A stretch of DNA of 14,120 bases. Origin: JALZHR01 sp036389695. Lineage in GTDB: Bacteria > Acidobacteriota > Blastocatellia > Pyrinomonadales > Pyrinomonadaceae. A program made the translations under genes and the position numbers. Location of the stretch: NCBI GenBank assembly GCA_036389695.1, contig DASVWG010000439.1, forward strand, positions 1 through 14,120, given 5' to 3'. The notes under the pieces were generated by a model, which was not told where the DNA came from, ran no database searches, and saw only the letters and a program-made list of their open reading frames with translations. Numbering within the stretch: position 1 is the first letter of the stretch; every line of letters starts with the position of its first letter. Shown here one piece after another: positions 1-6,020 of this stretch.

Positions 1-35
1 CGCGCTTTTTCTTTGAGTTGTTCCGCAGTCTATGC

Positions 36-138
36 GCGAGTGTCAGTAGCCCAAGCGTCAGCGCGGGCTTTCTATACGAATGAAGCCTTTGAGCTATAAA
101 CGGAAGCCCTCCCTGACGGTCGGGCTACTGACACTCGC
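36..138. repeat. REPIN-like inverted pair, copy 1
   Basis: Two 35-nt arms face each other: 36-70 on the plus strand and 104-138 as its reverse complement, with only 4 mismatches. Both outer ends read GCGAGTGTCAGTAGCCC and both inner ends finish in GGGCTT. The 33-nt middle is unrelated sequence. The same arm recurs at 12929-13027. The element ends 8 nt before the ribF stop codon, so it sits in that gene's 3' flank and could act as a transcript-end hairpin. Two opposed REP-type arms about 100 bp apart fit a REPIN (REP doublet), normally mobilised in trans by a RAYT transposase; none is in the window. Bases 1-35 hold nothing I can identify. Confidence 0.8.
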
Positions 139-146
139 TCAACTTT

Positions 147-1100
147 TTAAATGATATTCAGCGAATTATTTACGCCCTGGCGCTTGAAATAAAGCAAAGC
201 GCGCGCGGTGTCTTTCTGAATCTGCGCTTTCAGCTCGTCGATTCCGGCGAATTTTCTTTCGTCGCGGATGCGGTGCAGAAAGCGCACGCGCAGGACGTCG
301 CCGTAGAGGTCGCCGTCGAAATCGAAAACGTAGGTTTCAATCGAAGGCTCGACTTCCGTGCCGAAAGTCGGGCGCACGCCGACGTTCGTGATGCCGCGCC
401 GCCATTCGCCGTTAATCAAAGTCGCCGTCGCGTAAACGCCGAATTTCGGCACGACGCGATTTCGCGGCTTCAGATTCGCGGTCGGAAAGCCGATGGTGCG
501 CCCGCGCTCCGCGCCGTGAATGATTTGTCCCTCGATGCCGTAAGGTCTGCCCAGCATCCGGCGCGTCAAATTTATTTTCCCCTGCGCTAAAAGCTCGCGG
601 ATTTTTGAAGAAGAAATACGCGTGCCGCGCAGACGGACTTCCGGCACTTCGTCGGCGAAAAATCCCAACTCCGCGCTCATTCGCCGCAGAAGGTCGATAT
701 TTCCGGCGCGATTTTTGCCGAAAGCGAAGCCTTTGCCGAGATAAACTTCCTTTGCCTGCAAGCGCTCGTGAACGATATTTCGCAAAAATTCTCCGGCGTC
801 CTGCGCGGCAAATTCCGGGTTAAAACGAATGACAATCGCCTGTCCGATGCCCAGAACTTCAAAATTCGCCAGCCTTTGGTCGAGCGTTTGCAGCAGCGGC
901 GGCGCGCTTTCCGGATACAAAACGGCGCGCGGATGCGGGTCAAACGTAATGGCGGTCGGCACGGCTCCGGTCGCCCGCGCGCGTTCGATGACCGTCTGCA
1001 TAATGCGCTGGTGACCGAGATGCAGACCGTCAAAAACGCCGAGCGTCAAAACCGTCGGGCGCGAGATGTTTGCGTTTTCCGTGCCGTGAAAAATTTTCAT
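147..1100 (-). CDS. ribF: Bifunctional riboflavin kinase / FAD synthetase
   Basis: Phosphorylates riboflavin to FMN and adenylylates FMN to FAD in the cytoplasm. At 317 aa it has the normal length of bacterial RibF. The N-terminal nucleotidyltransferase half shows GVFDGLHLGH (residues 21-30), TFDPHP (52-57) and the SSSKIREL loop (163-170). The C-terminal flavokinase half shows GRTIGFPTANL (200-210), PKFGVYA, NVGVRPTF and IETYVFDFDGDLYG, which contains the expected catalytic Glu (about 255). The ATG at 1100 overlaps the TGA of the upstream lipoprotein gene by 4 nt (ATGA), which suggests translational coupling and makes ribF the last gene of a minus-strand run. Identification is secure from the motifs. 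A REPIN-like element lies directly after the stop. Confidence 0.97.
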   Translation of the reverse strand: MKIFHGTENANISRPTVLTLGVFDGLHLGHQRIMQTVIERARATGAVPTAITFDPHPRAVLYPESAPPLLQTLDQRLANFEVLGIGQAIVIRFNPEFAAQDAGEFLRNIVHERLQAKEVYLGKGFAFGKNRAGNIDLLRRMSAELGFFADEVPEVRLRGTRISSSKIRELLAQGKINLTRRMLGRPYGIEGQIIHGAERGRTIGFPTANLKPRNRVVPKFGVYATATLINGEWRRGITNVGVRPTFGTEVEPSIETYVFDFDGDLYGDVLRVRFLHRIRDERKFAGIDELKAQIQKDTARALLYFKRQGVNNSLNII

Positions 1101-1666
1101 TTCGTGTCGATATTTTGCTCCGCGATAATTTTGTTAAAAATCGGTAAAGATTGGCTTATCTCTTTGTTCGGAATTGAGCCGCCGAATTCCTGTCCGCGCG
1201 ATTCAAAGCCTCGGTCGGAAATTTTTCCGTAAAATTTTCCGCACTTATAACAAATTGCAATGATGATAAATTTATCTTTATTTTTTGCTTTTAGCGTGTG
1301 TTGAGGTTCAAAGCAGGCAGCCTGCGCGCCACCTGTTTCCACGTCTTTGTAAAGAGCGGCGAGCAATTGTTTTTTAGTTTCGACGTCGTCGATTTTCGCT
1401 AACTTGTTGCCGAAAATTGGAAAGCCCATAATATAAAATTTTTCAAAGTGCTGAGGTTTTTCCTTTTCGGTTTCGTCCCAGGACAAAACTTCGAGTTCCG
1501 CATTCTCCAAATTTTCTTTTATCAAATTAAAATTCCGCGGCGGCGCGACAGGCTCGGCTTTTACATTTTCATTCCGCGATTTGTTTTCCGCAACCTGTTG
1601 AGTTTGAGCGTTTTTACAGCTTCCAAAACTCAGAGCAATTAAAAAAATCGAGACTAGAATTTTCAT
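1097..1666 (-). CDS. Small predicted lipoprotein with a conserved-looking Cys cluster
   Basis: 189 aa. The N-terminus is a short lipoprotein-type signal: MKI, a hydrophobic stretch, then LSFGSC with the candidate lipidated Cys at residue 17. The lipobox is relaxed (Phe at -3). A charged linker (18-50) leads to a compact domain whose C-terminal half contains ACFEPQHTL (C118, H123) followed by ICYKCGKF (C139, C142). A Cys/His plus CXXC arrangement like this could bind metal or form disulfides. I do not recognise a named family. The ATG at 1666 has a good SD (GAGGTGG) in the 9-nt gap after the acetyltransferase gene, and its stop overlaps the ribF start. It is therefore co-transcribed with GNAT and ribF, but nothing ties its function to flavins. 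Confidence 0.8.
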   Translation of the reverse strand: MKILVSIFLIALSFGSCKNAQTQQVAENKSRNENVKAEPVAPPRNFNLIKENLENAELEVLSWDETEKEKPQHFEKFYIMGFPIFGNKLAKIDDVETKKQLLAALYKDVETGGAQAACFEPQHTLKAKNKDKFIIIAICYKCGKFYGKISDRGFESRGQEFGGSIPNKEISQSLPIFNKIIAEQNIDTK

Positions 1667-1675
1667 ATTTCCACC

Positions 1676-2134
1676 TCATTTTAAATAAAGCTTCATTCCC
1701 AGATGCGAGCCTTTAAAACCTAAGTTTTCGTAAAAACGGTGCGCGTCTTTGCGCTCGGCATTCGTCGTCAACTGTATCGCCAAGCAATTTTCTTCGCGGG
1801 CGCGATTTATCGCCCATTTCATCAATTCCTTGCCGATGCCGCGCCCGCGATATTTTTCGTCAACTCTGACGGATTCGACCGTCGCGCGTTTTCCGCCCTG
1901 AAAGCTGATTGAAGGCGTGAAAGTGATTTGCAGCGTGCCGACGATTTCGCCGTCCATTTCGGCAATAATCAGCTCGTTGTTTTTGTCGGCTTCGATTTCC
2001 TCAAACGCTTTTATGTAGCTTTCCGGCAAAGGATTTTCGTATCGTTCGCGCGCCGCGCCGAGAAAATCGTCGGCGAGCATCCGGACGATTTCCGGTAAAT
2101 CTGCGCGCGTTGCCTCGCGGAATTTAAGATTCAT
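1676..2134 (-). CDS. GNAT-family N-acetyltransferase
   Basis: 152 aa, a single GNAT domain that transfers an acyl group from acyl-CoA to an amine; the substrate cannot be read from sequence. Visible elements are the N-terminal FREATRADLPEIVRML helix, the central strands IIAEMDGEIVGTLQI (about 56-70), and the acetyl-CoA-binding motif A, VRVDEKYRGRGIGKELM (about 89-105, with the R/Q-x-x-G-x-G/A consensus as RGRGIG). Near the C-terminus is the usual AHRFYENLGFK segment. The ATG at 2134 lies 2 nt after the TAA of the metallo-hydrolase gene, so the two are almost certainly co-translated. Family is clear; specificity is unknown. Confidence 0.93.
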   Translation of the reverse strand: MNLKFREATRADLPEIVRMLADDFLGAARERYENPLPESYIKAFEEIEADKNNELIIAEMDGEIVGTLQITFTPSISFQGGKRATVESVRVDEKYRGRGIGKELMKWAINRAREENCLAIQLTTNAERKDAHRFYENLGFKGSHLGMKLYLK

Positions 2135-2136
2135 AT

Positions 2137-2898
2137 TTATTCGACGACCAATTCGTCATAAGCAAACTGCACATTGTCGGGCAGCAGTTTTGAATCGCGC
2201 GCGTGCAGAATGTCGTGATTCAGATGCGTCAGAAACGCGCGTTTCGGTTTTAGCTTTTCGATGTATTCGAGCGCTTCCTGCAAGCCGAGATGCGTCGAAT
2301 GCGGTTTTATGCGAACGCAGTCGAGAACCAAAACGTCCAGATTCATCAAGCCCTGCATCGCGTCTTCGGGAATAAATTTTAAATCCGTCGCGTAGGCGAA
2401 ATCGTTGAAGCGATAAGCGACGACCGGAAGCCTGCCGTGGATGACTTCGAGCGGCGTGATTTCCAGATTTTCGCCGATGCAGAAAGGCGAATTTTTGATG
2501 ACCGTGTGCGGAATAAGCTGCGGCAGACCGCCGCCGAAATGCGTCGGCTGAAAGATGTATTGAAAAATGCGCCGTAAATCTTTCCACGCGACTTCATTGG
2601 CGTAGATTCCCATCGCGCCGTAGCGAAAATTGAGCGGTCGAATATCGTCCAGACCGAAAACGTGGTCGACGTGGCAATGCGTAATCAAAACCGCGTCGAG
2701 ATACTTGATTTTCGCCCGCAGCGCCTGCTGCCGAAAGTCGGAAGAAGTGTCGACCAGAATCGTTTTTCCGGCGTGTTCGATGAGGACGGAAACGCGCAGG
2801 CGCTTGTCGCGCGGGTCGTCGGAAAGACACGTTTCGCAATCGCAGGCGATGGACGGAACGCCGGTCGAAGTGCCTGTGCCGAGAAAAGTTAGTTTCAT
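2137..2898 (-). CDS. MBL-fold metallo-hydrolase, PhnP-like
   Basis: 253 aa from the ATG at 2898. Shows the metallo-beta-lactamase metal motif HCHVDH (74-79) followed by GLDD, further metal-ligand candidates H154, D172 and H225/H228 (AFLTHLNHDI), and CDCETC (19-24), resembling the structural zinc site of PhnP-type enzymes. PhnP hydrolyses 5-phosphoribosyl 1,2-cyclic phosphate, but no phn genes are nearby, so the substrate is open. An alternative TTG start at 2976 would add 26 residues, including an in-frame QSTQSTQST tract translated from the 9-nt repeat. I reject it because MKLTFLGTGTSTGVPS is a typical family N-terminus. No SD precedes the chosen ATG: the repeat ends 2 nt from it. GNAT follows after 2 nt. 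Confidence 0.92.
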   Translation of the reverse strand: MKLTFLGTGTSTGVPSIACDCETCLSDDPRDKRLRVSVLIEHAGKTILVDTSSDFRQQALRAKIKYLDAVLITHCHVDHVFGLDDIRPLNFRYGAMGIYANEVAWKDLRRIFQYIFQPTHFGGGLPQLIPHTVIKNSPFCIGENLEITPLEVIHGRLPVVAYRFNDFAYATDLKFIPEDAMQGLMNLDVLVLDCVRIKPHSTHLGLQEALEYIEKLKPKRAFLTHLNHDILHARDSKLLPDNVQFAYDELVVE

Positions 2899-2900
2899 AA

Positions 2901-3012
2901 GTTGACTGAAAGTTGACTGAGTTGACTGAGTTGACTGAGTTATTATGAACTTGGCGAGCTTAATAAACTCAGCCAACTTTCAGTCAACTCCAGTCAACTT
3001 TCAGTCAACTTT
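2901..3012. repeat. Inverted 9-nt repeat island (GTTGACTGA)
   Basis: Left arm 2901-2941 holds four units of GTTGACTGA (one with two extra bases) and a partial fifth. Right arm 2966-3012 holds four units in the opposite orientation (TCAGTCAAC, with one AGCCAAC variant). The spacer of about 24 nt (2942-2965) is unrelated. The arms could pair into a long hairpin. The left arm lies 2 nt upstream of the metallo-hydrolase ATG. The right arm overlaps the end of the S23-type gene and supplies its last codons (GTT GAC TGA = Val-Asp-stop). The word reappears at 3361-3452. Confidence 0.9.
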
Positions 3013-3372
3013 TTTTCTCAAGTATTGAGCAAGAGAAAGAGTCATTCTCGAAACTTCATCCAACATTTCATACGCTTCTTTGAATTCAGCCTGGTCTATA
3101 TAATTCAAATCAAGCGCCACATAAAGATGTGATTGAAGCTCAATTGCCGAACCTCTGGCGATATTAAGAAAATTGGCAAACTCGGTAGTTGTGCGTCGTC
3201 CGTGTCCCTCGGCGACATTTGCCATAATCGAAACGCTCGCCCGTTTCATCTGGTCGCGCAGGCTAAAATCTTTGGAAAAATCATCTTTATTCGACATTGA
3301 ATAAATCTTTTTCGTAATTTCTCTAGCCTTCTGCCACGCCTGAATTTCTTCAAATCTTTTGAAAGTTGACAT
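3001..3372 (-). CDS. Four-helix-bundle protein (S23 / 23S rRNA-intervening-sequence type)
   Basis: 123 aa, typical length. The family signature is visible: FEEIQAWQKAREITKKIY at the start, LRDQMKRASVSIMANVAEG in the middle, FANFLNIARGSAIELQSHLYVALDLNYI, then a final helix MLDEVSRMTLSLAQYL. Family members are small all-helical bundles found in rRNA intervening sequences and at many unrelated loci, and are structurally related to the Avd accessory protein of diversity-generating retroelements; molecular function is mostly unknown. No reverse transcriptase is present here. The start (ATG TCA ACT TTC) and the last codons (GTT GAC TGA) both consist of the 9-nt repeat word that surrounds the gene, so both ends of the frame lie inside repeat units. 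It interrupts the spacing between the DUF1844 and metallo-hydrolase genes and may be a late arrival. Confidence 0.9.
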   Translation of the reverse strand: MSTFKRFEEIQAWQKAREITKKIYSMSNKDDFSKDFSLRDQMKRASVSIMANVAEGHGRRTTTEFANFLNIARGSAIELQSHLYVALDLNYIDQAEFKEAYEMLDEVSRMTLSLAQYLRKKVD

Positions 3373-3452
3373 AATTAATTCTCCGAGTTGGTTATTTTAT
3401 TTGAGATTGGATTCTCAAACTTTCAGTCAACTCAGTCAACTCGGTCAACTCA
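3361..3452. repeat. Second island of the GTTGACTGA / TCAGTCAAC word
   Basis: Three units with period 9 lie at 3417-3452 (TTTCAGTCAACTCAGTCAAC, then CTCGGTCAACTC). A single opposed unit, GAAAGTTGAC (3361-3370), lies inside the first codons of the S23-type gene. A degenerate GAGTTGGTT at 3385-3393 lies between. The island ends about 5 nt from the stop codon of the DUF1844 gene (3458). Together with 2901-3012 it brackets the S23-type gene with the same word on both sides. Confidence 0.8.
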
Positions 3453-3457
3453 CAAAA

Positions 3458-4036
3458 CTATTTCTTACCTAAAATATCGCTCGCCGAAAATTTCTGCGCC
3501 GCCTGCTGTTTGAGCTTTTCTTCGGCGATGCGCATCATCTGCACATACTGCATTCGCAAATCGCCCAGGATACTGTCAAAAAGCTCCTGCTCTTTCGGGT
3601 GCAGATTGTTTTTGGTTTTCTCTTTGAGCATCGCCAAAACGTCAACCCAGTATTTGCCGGTTTCCAAATCCAGACTGCGCTGTCCGGTGACGGGATGCGG
3701 CATCGCGCCGAGCGCGGCGGCGGCATTGGTCGCCAGCGTCGAGAGAAAATTGACGAAGCTCGCCGGGTCGTCCGCGCCGGGCAGGTCGTCGAAACTTTCG
3801 CCGCCGGTTTCGGTTTCTTCAAAATTTTCAAATTCAGCCGCGTGAGCCGCGTCCGCCGCCGGCGGCGTTGATGTTTCGCTGGCGGTTTCGGCTGGCGGCG
3901 AAACCGGTTTGGTTTCTTCTTTCGGCTTTTCCGGCACGATTTCGACGCCTTCGCGCAAGGAACCGTCCGCGTTGAATTTGCGCCGGTCGTTGACTTTAAA
4001 AACTACTTCTTCGTTTGATTCGTCTTTTCCAATCAT
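3458..4036 (-). CDS. DUF1844-domain protein
   Basis: 192 aa. Residues 1-85 are low-complexity and charged, rich in Pro, Ala and Glu (EKPKEETKPVSPPAETASE...), and probably disordered. Residues about 86-175 match the DUF1844 type: DPASFVNFLSTLATNAAAALG, then PVTGQRSLDLETGKYWVDVLAMLKEKTKNNL and PKEQELFDSILGDLRMQYVQM. The family is cytoplasmic, helical and of unknown function, widespread in Acidobacteriota, Planctomycetes and Deltaproteobacteria. It is probably the first gene of the leftward run, with a candidate extended -10 promoter about 40 nt upstream; its SD is weak. It diverges from mazG across a 152-nt gap holding a repeat island. Confidence 0.88.
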   Translation of the reverse strand: MIGKDESNEEVVFKVNDRRKFNADGSLREGVEIVPEKPKEETKPVSPPAETASETSTPPAADAAHAAEFENFEETETGGESFDDLPGADDPASFVNFLSTLATNAAAALGAMPHPVTGQRSLDLETGKYWVDVLAMLKEKTKNNLHPKEQELFDSILGDLRMQYVQMMRIAEEKLKQQAAQKFSASDILGKK

Positions 4037-4074
4037 TTTTTTTGTCCGATAAATTTCCTGTAATATTTAATTTG

Positions 4075-4104
4075 ATAGTAGCATTTTGGCGAAAGAAAGT
4101 TCAA
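4075..4104 (-). promoter_or_regulatory. Candidate promoter for the DUF1844 gene
   Basis: Read on the minus strand: TTGAAC (4099-4104), an 18-nt spacer, then TACTAT (4075-4080) preceded by TG one base away, giving an extended -10 (TGCTACTAT). It would start transcription about 30 nt upstream of the ATG at 4036. Both hexamers match the sigma-70 consensus at 4 of 6 positions, so this is plausible but unproven. Confidence 0.4.
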
Positions 4105-4113
4105 AATCAAGAA

Positions 4114-4180
4114 CAGTAAGCAGCGAGCAGCGAGCAGTGAGCAGTTTTTTTCTGCTCACTGCTCACCGCTTACCGCTCAC
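4114..4180. repeat. Inverted 7-nt repeat island (GCAGTGA) upstream of mazG
   Basis: Left arm 4114-4144 reads CAGTAAG, CAGCGAG, CAGCGAG, CAGTGAG, CAG with period 7. Right arm 4152-4180 is the opposed form (CTGCTCAC, TGCTCAC, CGCTTAC, CGCTCAC). The innermost 11 nt of the arms (GCAGTGAGCAG) pair perfectly around a 7-nt T loop; outer units are degenerate. The right arm ends 8 nt before the mazG ATG, where an SD would be expected, and none is visible. A T5 run after the hairpin makes it look terminator-like on the plus strand. Confidence 0.9.
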
Positions 4181-4188
4181 TTTTTAAT

Positions 4189-4992
4189 ATGAGTAGAGAA
4201 TTTAACGAACTCGTCGCCGTGATGGAACGGCTGCGCGCGCCGGGCGGCTGCCCGTGGGACAGAGAGCAGACTTACGCCAGCCTGGCGCAATATCTGCTGG
4301 AAGAAACCTACGAAACTTTCGACGCGATTCAGGAAGCGGATAAAACGGGCGACACGACAAATCTGCGCGAAGAGCTCGGCGACATTCTGCTGCAAGTCGT
4401 TTTTCATTCGACCATCGCGGCGGAAAAAGGCGATTTTACGATTGACCAGGTCGTCAAAGGCGTGACCGAAAAACTCGTCCTGCGCCACCCGCACGTTTTC
4501 GGCGAAGAAGAACTGGCGACCGCCGCCGATGTTTTGAATAATTGGGACAAATTAAAGGCAAACGAGCGCGAAAAATCGGGCAAAATCGAAAAGGAAAAAG
4601 AATCGATTCTCGACGAAGTGACCGGTCATTTTCCGGCGCTGCTGGAAGGCTTGAAGCTTTCGAAAAAAGCTGCGAAAGTCGGTTTTGACTGGGAAGCCGC
4701 CGCGCAGATTTTCGATAAATTGAATGAAGAAATCGACGAGCTGAACCGCGCCATCGCTGACGACCGACAAGAGAAAATCGAAGAAGAAATCGGCGACCTG
4801 CTTTTCGTCGTCGTCAATCTGGCGCGAAAATTGGAGGTCGAGCCGGAAACCGCTCTGAAAAAAACGAATCACAAGTTTCGCCGAAGATTTAAATTTATCG
4901 AACAGGAATTAAAACGGCGCGGGCGCAGCCCGGAAGAATCGAATCTGGAAGAAATGGACGCGCTCTGGAACGAGGCGAAAAAACGTTTATAA
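4189..4992 (+). CDS. mazG: Nucleoside triphosphate pyrophosphohydrolase MazG
   Basis: Hydrolyses NTPs/dNTPs to the NMP and pyrophosphate; in characterised bacteria it clears aberrant nucleotides and modulates (p)ppGpp stress. 267 aa, the usual length of two-domain MazG. The N-terminal domain has RLRAPGGCPWDREQT (14-28), LEETYE (E38, E39, E42) and EELGD (E61, E62, D65), the Mg-binding acidic set. The C-terminal domain repeats it: KVGFDW (163-168), EEIDEL (E180, E181, E184) and EEIGDLLF (E199, E200, D203), so both halves look metal-competent. The N-terminal length matches the family, which supports the ATG at 4189 despite lacking an SD; the 7-nt repeat island sits directly upstream. It diverges from the DUF1844 gene. 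Confidence 0.96.
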   Translation: MSREFNELVAVMERLRAPGGCPWDREQTYASLAQYLLEETYETFDAIQEADKTGDTTNLREELGDILLQVVFHSTIAAEKGDFTIDQVVKGVTEKLVLRHPHVFGEEELATAADVLNNWDKLKANEREKSGKIEKEKESILDEVTGHFPALLEGLKLSKKAAKVGFDWEAAAQIFDKLNEEIDELNRAIADDRQEKIEEEIGDLLFVVVNLARKLEVEPETALKKTNHKFRRRFKFIEQELKRRGRSPEESNLEEMDALWNEAKKRL

Positions 4993-5008
4993 ACGCAAAA
5001 CTTATATC

Positions 5009-5116
5009 AATGCAAAATGCAAAATGCAAAGTGCAAAATGGAAGGATGAATTAATTTAAATTCTGAATCTTAAATCCGAATATTTTGCATTTTGCATTTT
5101 GCATTTTGCATTTTCA
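5009..5116. repeat. Inverted 7-nt repeat island (ATGCAAA)
   Basis: Left arm 5009-5041 carries four units of ATGCAAA (one as GTGCAAA). Right arm about 5083-5116 carries four to five units of the complement (TTTGCAT). A 40-nt AT-rich spacer separates them. The island starts 17 nt after the mazG stop and precedes the promoter region of the FecR-like gene, so it occupies most of the 239-nt gap 4993-5231. A perfect hairpin over the repeated units is possible. Confidence 0.92.
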
Positions 5117-5168
5117 TTCGTCCCGGCTAGCGAAAATAAATTATTTGTGTTACTTTTCTCGAAAAACT

Positions 5169-5198
5169 TTGACTCAGGCTTTTATTTCGAGTTACATT
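5169..5198 (+). promoter_or_regulatory. Candidate promoter for the FecR-like gene
   Basis: TTGACT (5169-5174), an 18-nt spacer and TACATT (5193-5198) form a fair sigma-70-type promoter about 34 nt upstream of the ATG at 5232. Between them and the gene lies a short AT-rich leader carrying the SD. Confidence 0.45.
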
Positions 5199-5231
5199 GT
5201 TTACTCTAACTTTATTTAAGGAGTTCTATAA

Positions 5232-5900
5232 ATGACCAATAACAACGAAGCCAGATGGCTTAGGCGCGTTACTACCTTTGGGCTGATGGTAGCTGTCTTT
5301 ATAAGTTCCACAATGTTTGTCTTAGCAGCACCGGATAGTCGTGCATTGGCGGGAGAAATTATTGTTTCTGGAAGCGGCGAAAATTCTGCCGTTACGCTTA
5401 ACGGAGAACGGGCTTACAGCGGACGCACGTTCTTTTCAAACGGCGTTATTGCAACGCCGGAAACCGGTTCCGCAGTTATCAATCTTGGAAAATTAGGTCG
5501 TATCAACGTAGCTCCGAGTTCGCTTCTGAGTCTGAGCTTTACGCCGACGAGCATTTCCGGCAAGCTTTCCGCCGGACAGATTAAAGTCTTTAGCAGCGAA
5601 GGCGTTGCGGTCAATATCGAAACCAGCGACAACGTCGTGACCAACGACGCCAGTCAAAGCGGCGTTTTTACGATTAACGTTTTATCCGGCGCGACGCAAG
5701 CCGTTGCCGAAAGCGGCTCGATTTCGCTGAAAAACGTTCCGCCGACTCCGCAGCAAACTCCGACCAAAGACGATGATGACGACGACAACAGCATTCTCGT
5801 TCCGGTTCTGGTTTTTTCCGGAATTGTCGGCGCGGCACTTATCTACACGATGACCAGAGACTCCGAGGAGTTGAAGTTTATCGTCAGCCCGACTCGCTAA
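5232..5900 (+). CDS. Exported FecR-like membrane-anchored protein
   Basis: 222 aa. An N-terminal signal (basic WLRR, hydrophobic 14-32, possible cleavage near VLAA or ALAG, 31-41) indicates export. Residues about 42-168 are beta-rich and resemble a FecR-type domain in strand order: TPETGSAVINLGKLGRINVAPSS, then GKLSAGQIKVFSSEGVAVNIET, then a GVFTINVLSGATQAVAESGSISL end. A Pro/Thr linker and six consecutive Asp (180-185) precede a single hydrophobic segment (about 188-206) and a short charged tail. The acidic run just outside a membrane segment is unusual. Start choice is firm: AAGGAG lies 9 nt before the ATG. A strong terminator follows. No FecA or ECF sigma factor gene is adjacent, so a role in iron signalling is not implied. 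Confidence 0.8.
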   Translation: MTNNNEARWLRRVTTFGLMVAVFISSTMFVLAAPDSRALAGEIIVSGSGENSAVTLNGERAYSGRTFFSNGVIATPETGSAVINLGKLGRINVAPSSLLSLSFTPTSISGKLSAGQIKVFSSEGVAVNIETSDNVVTNDASQSGVFTINVLSGATQAVAESGSISLKNVPPTPQQTPTKDDDDDDNSILVPVLVFSGIVGAALIYTMTRDSEELKFIVSPTR

Positions 5901-5923
5901 TAGCTCTATTAAAAAGTAATTGG

Positions 5924-5960
5924 AAAAAAGGCACGAGCCGCCGGGTTCGTGCCTTTTTTT
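5924..5960 (+). terminator. Rho-independent terminator after the FecR-like gene
   Basis: Ten-bp stem GGCACGAGCC (5930-5939) with GGTTCGTGCC (5944-5953), one G-T wobble, a 4-nt loop, a 7-T tail (5954-5960) and six As before the stem. It lies 24 nt after the stop at 5900. The A-run makes it potentially bidirectional, but only the plus-strand gene ends here. Confidence 0.92.
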
Positions 5961-6020
5961 ATCTGGTAAATCAAAACGCCGATTGCCTTCGGCGCGAAAG
6001 CAAACTTAAAATGGTAAAAA

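Noticed and set aside
3001..3372. Diversity-generating retroelement based on the Avd-like fold of the S23-type protein
   Set aside because: No reverse transcriptase, no template/variable repeat pair and no adenine-biased target region are visible in the window.
2901..3452. CRISPR array
   Set aside because: Units are 9 nt with no 25-40 nt repeat/spacer alternation and no cas genes; orientation flips between arms.
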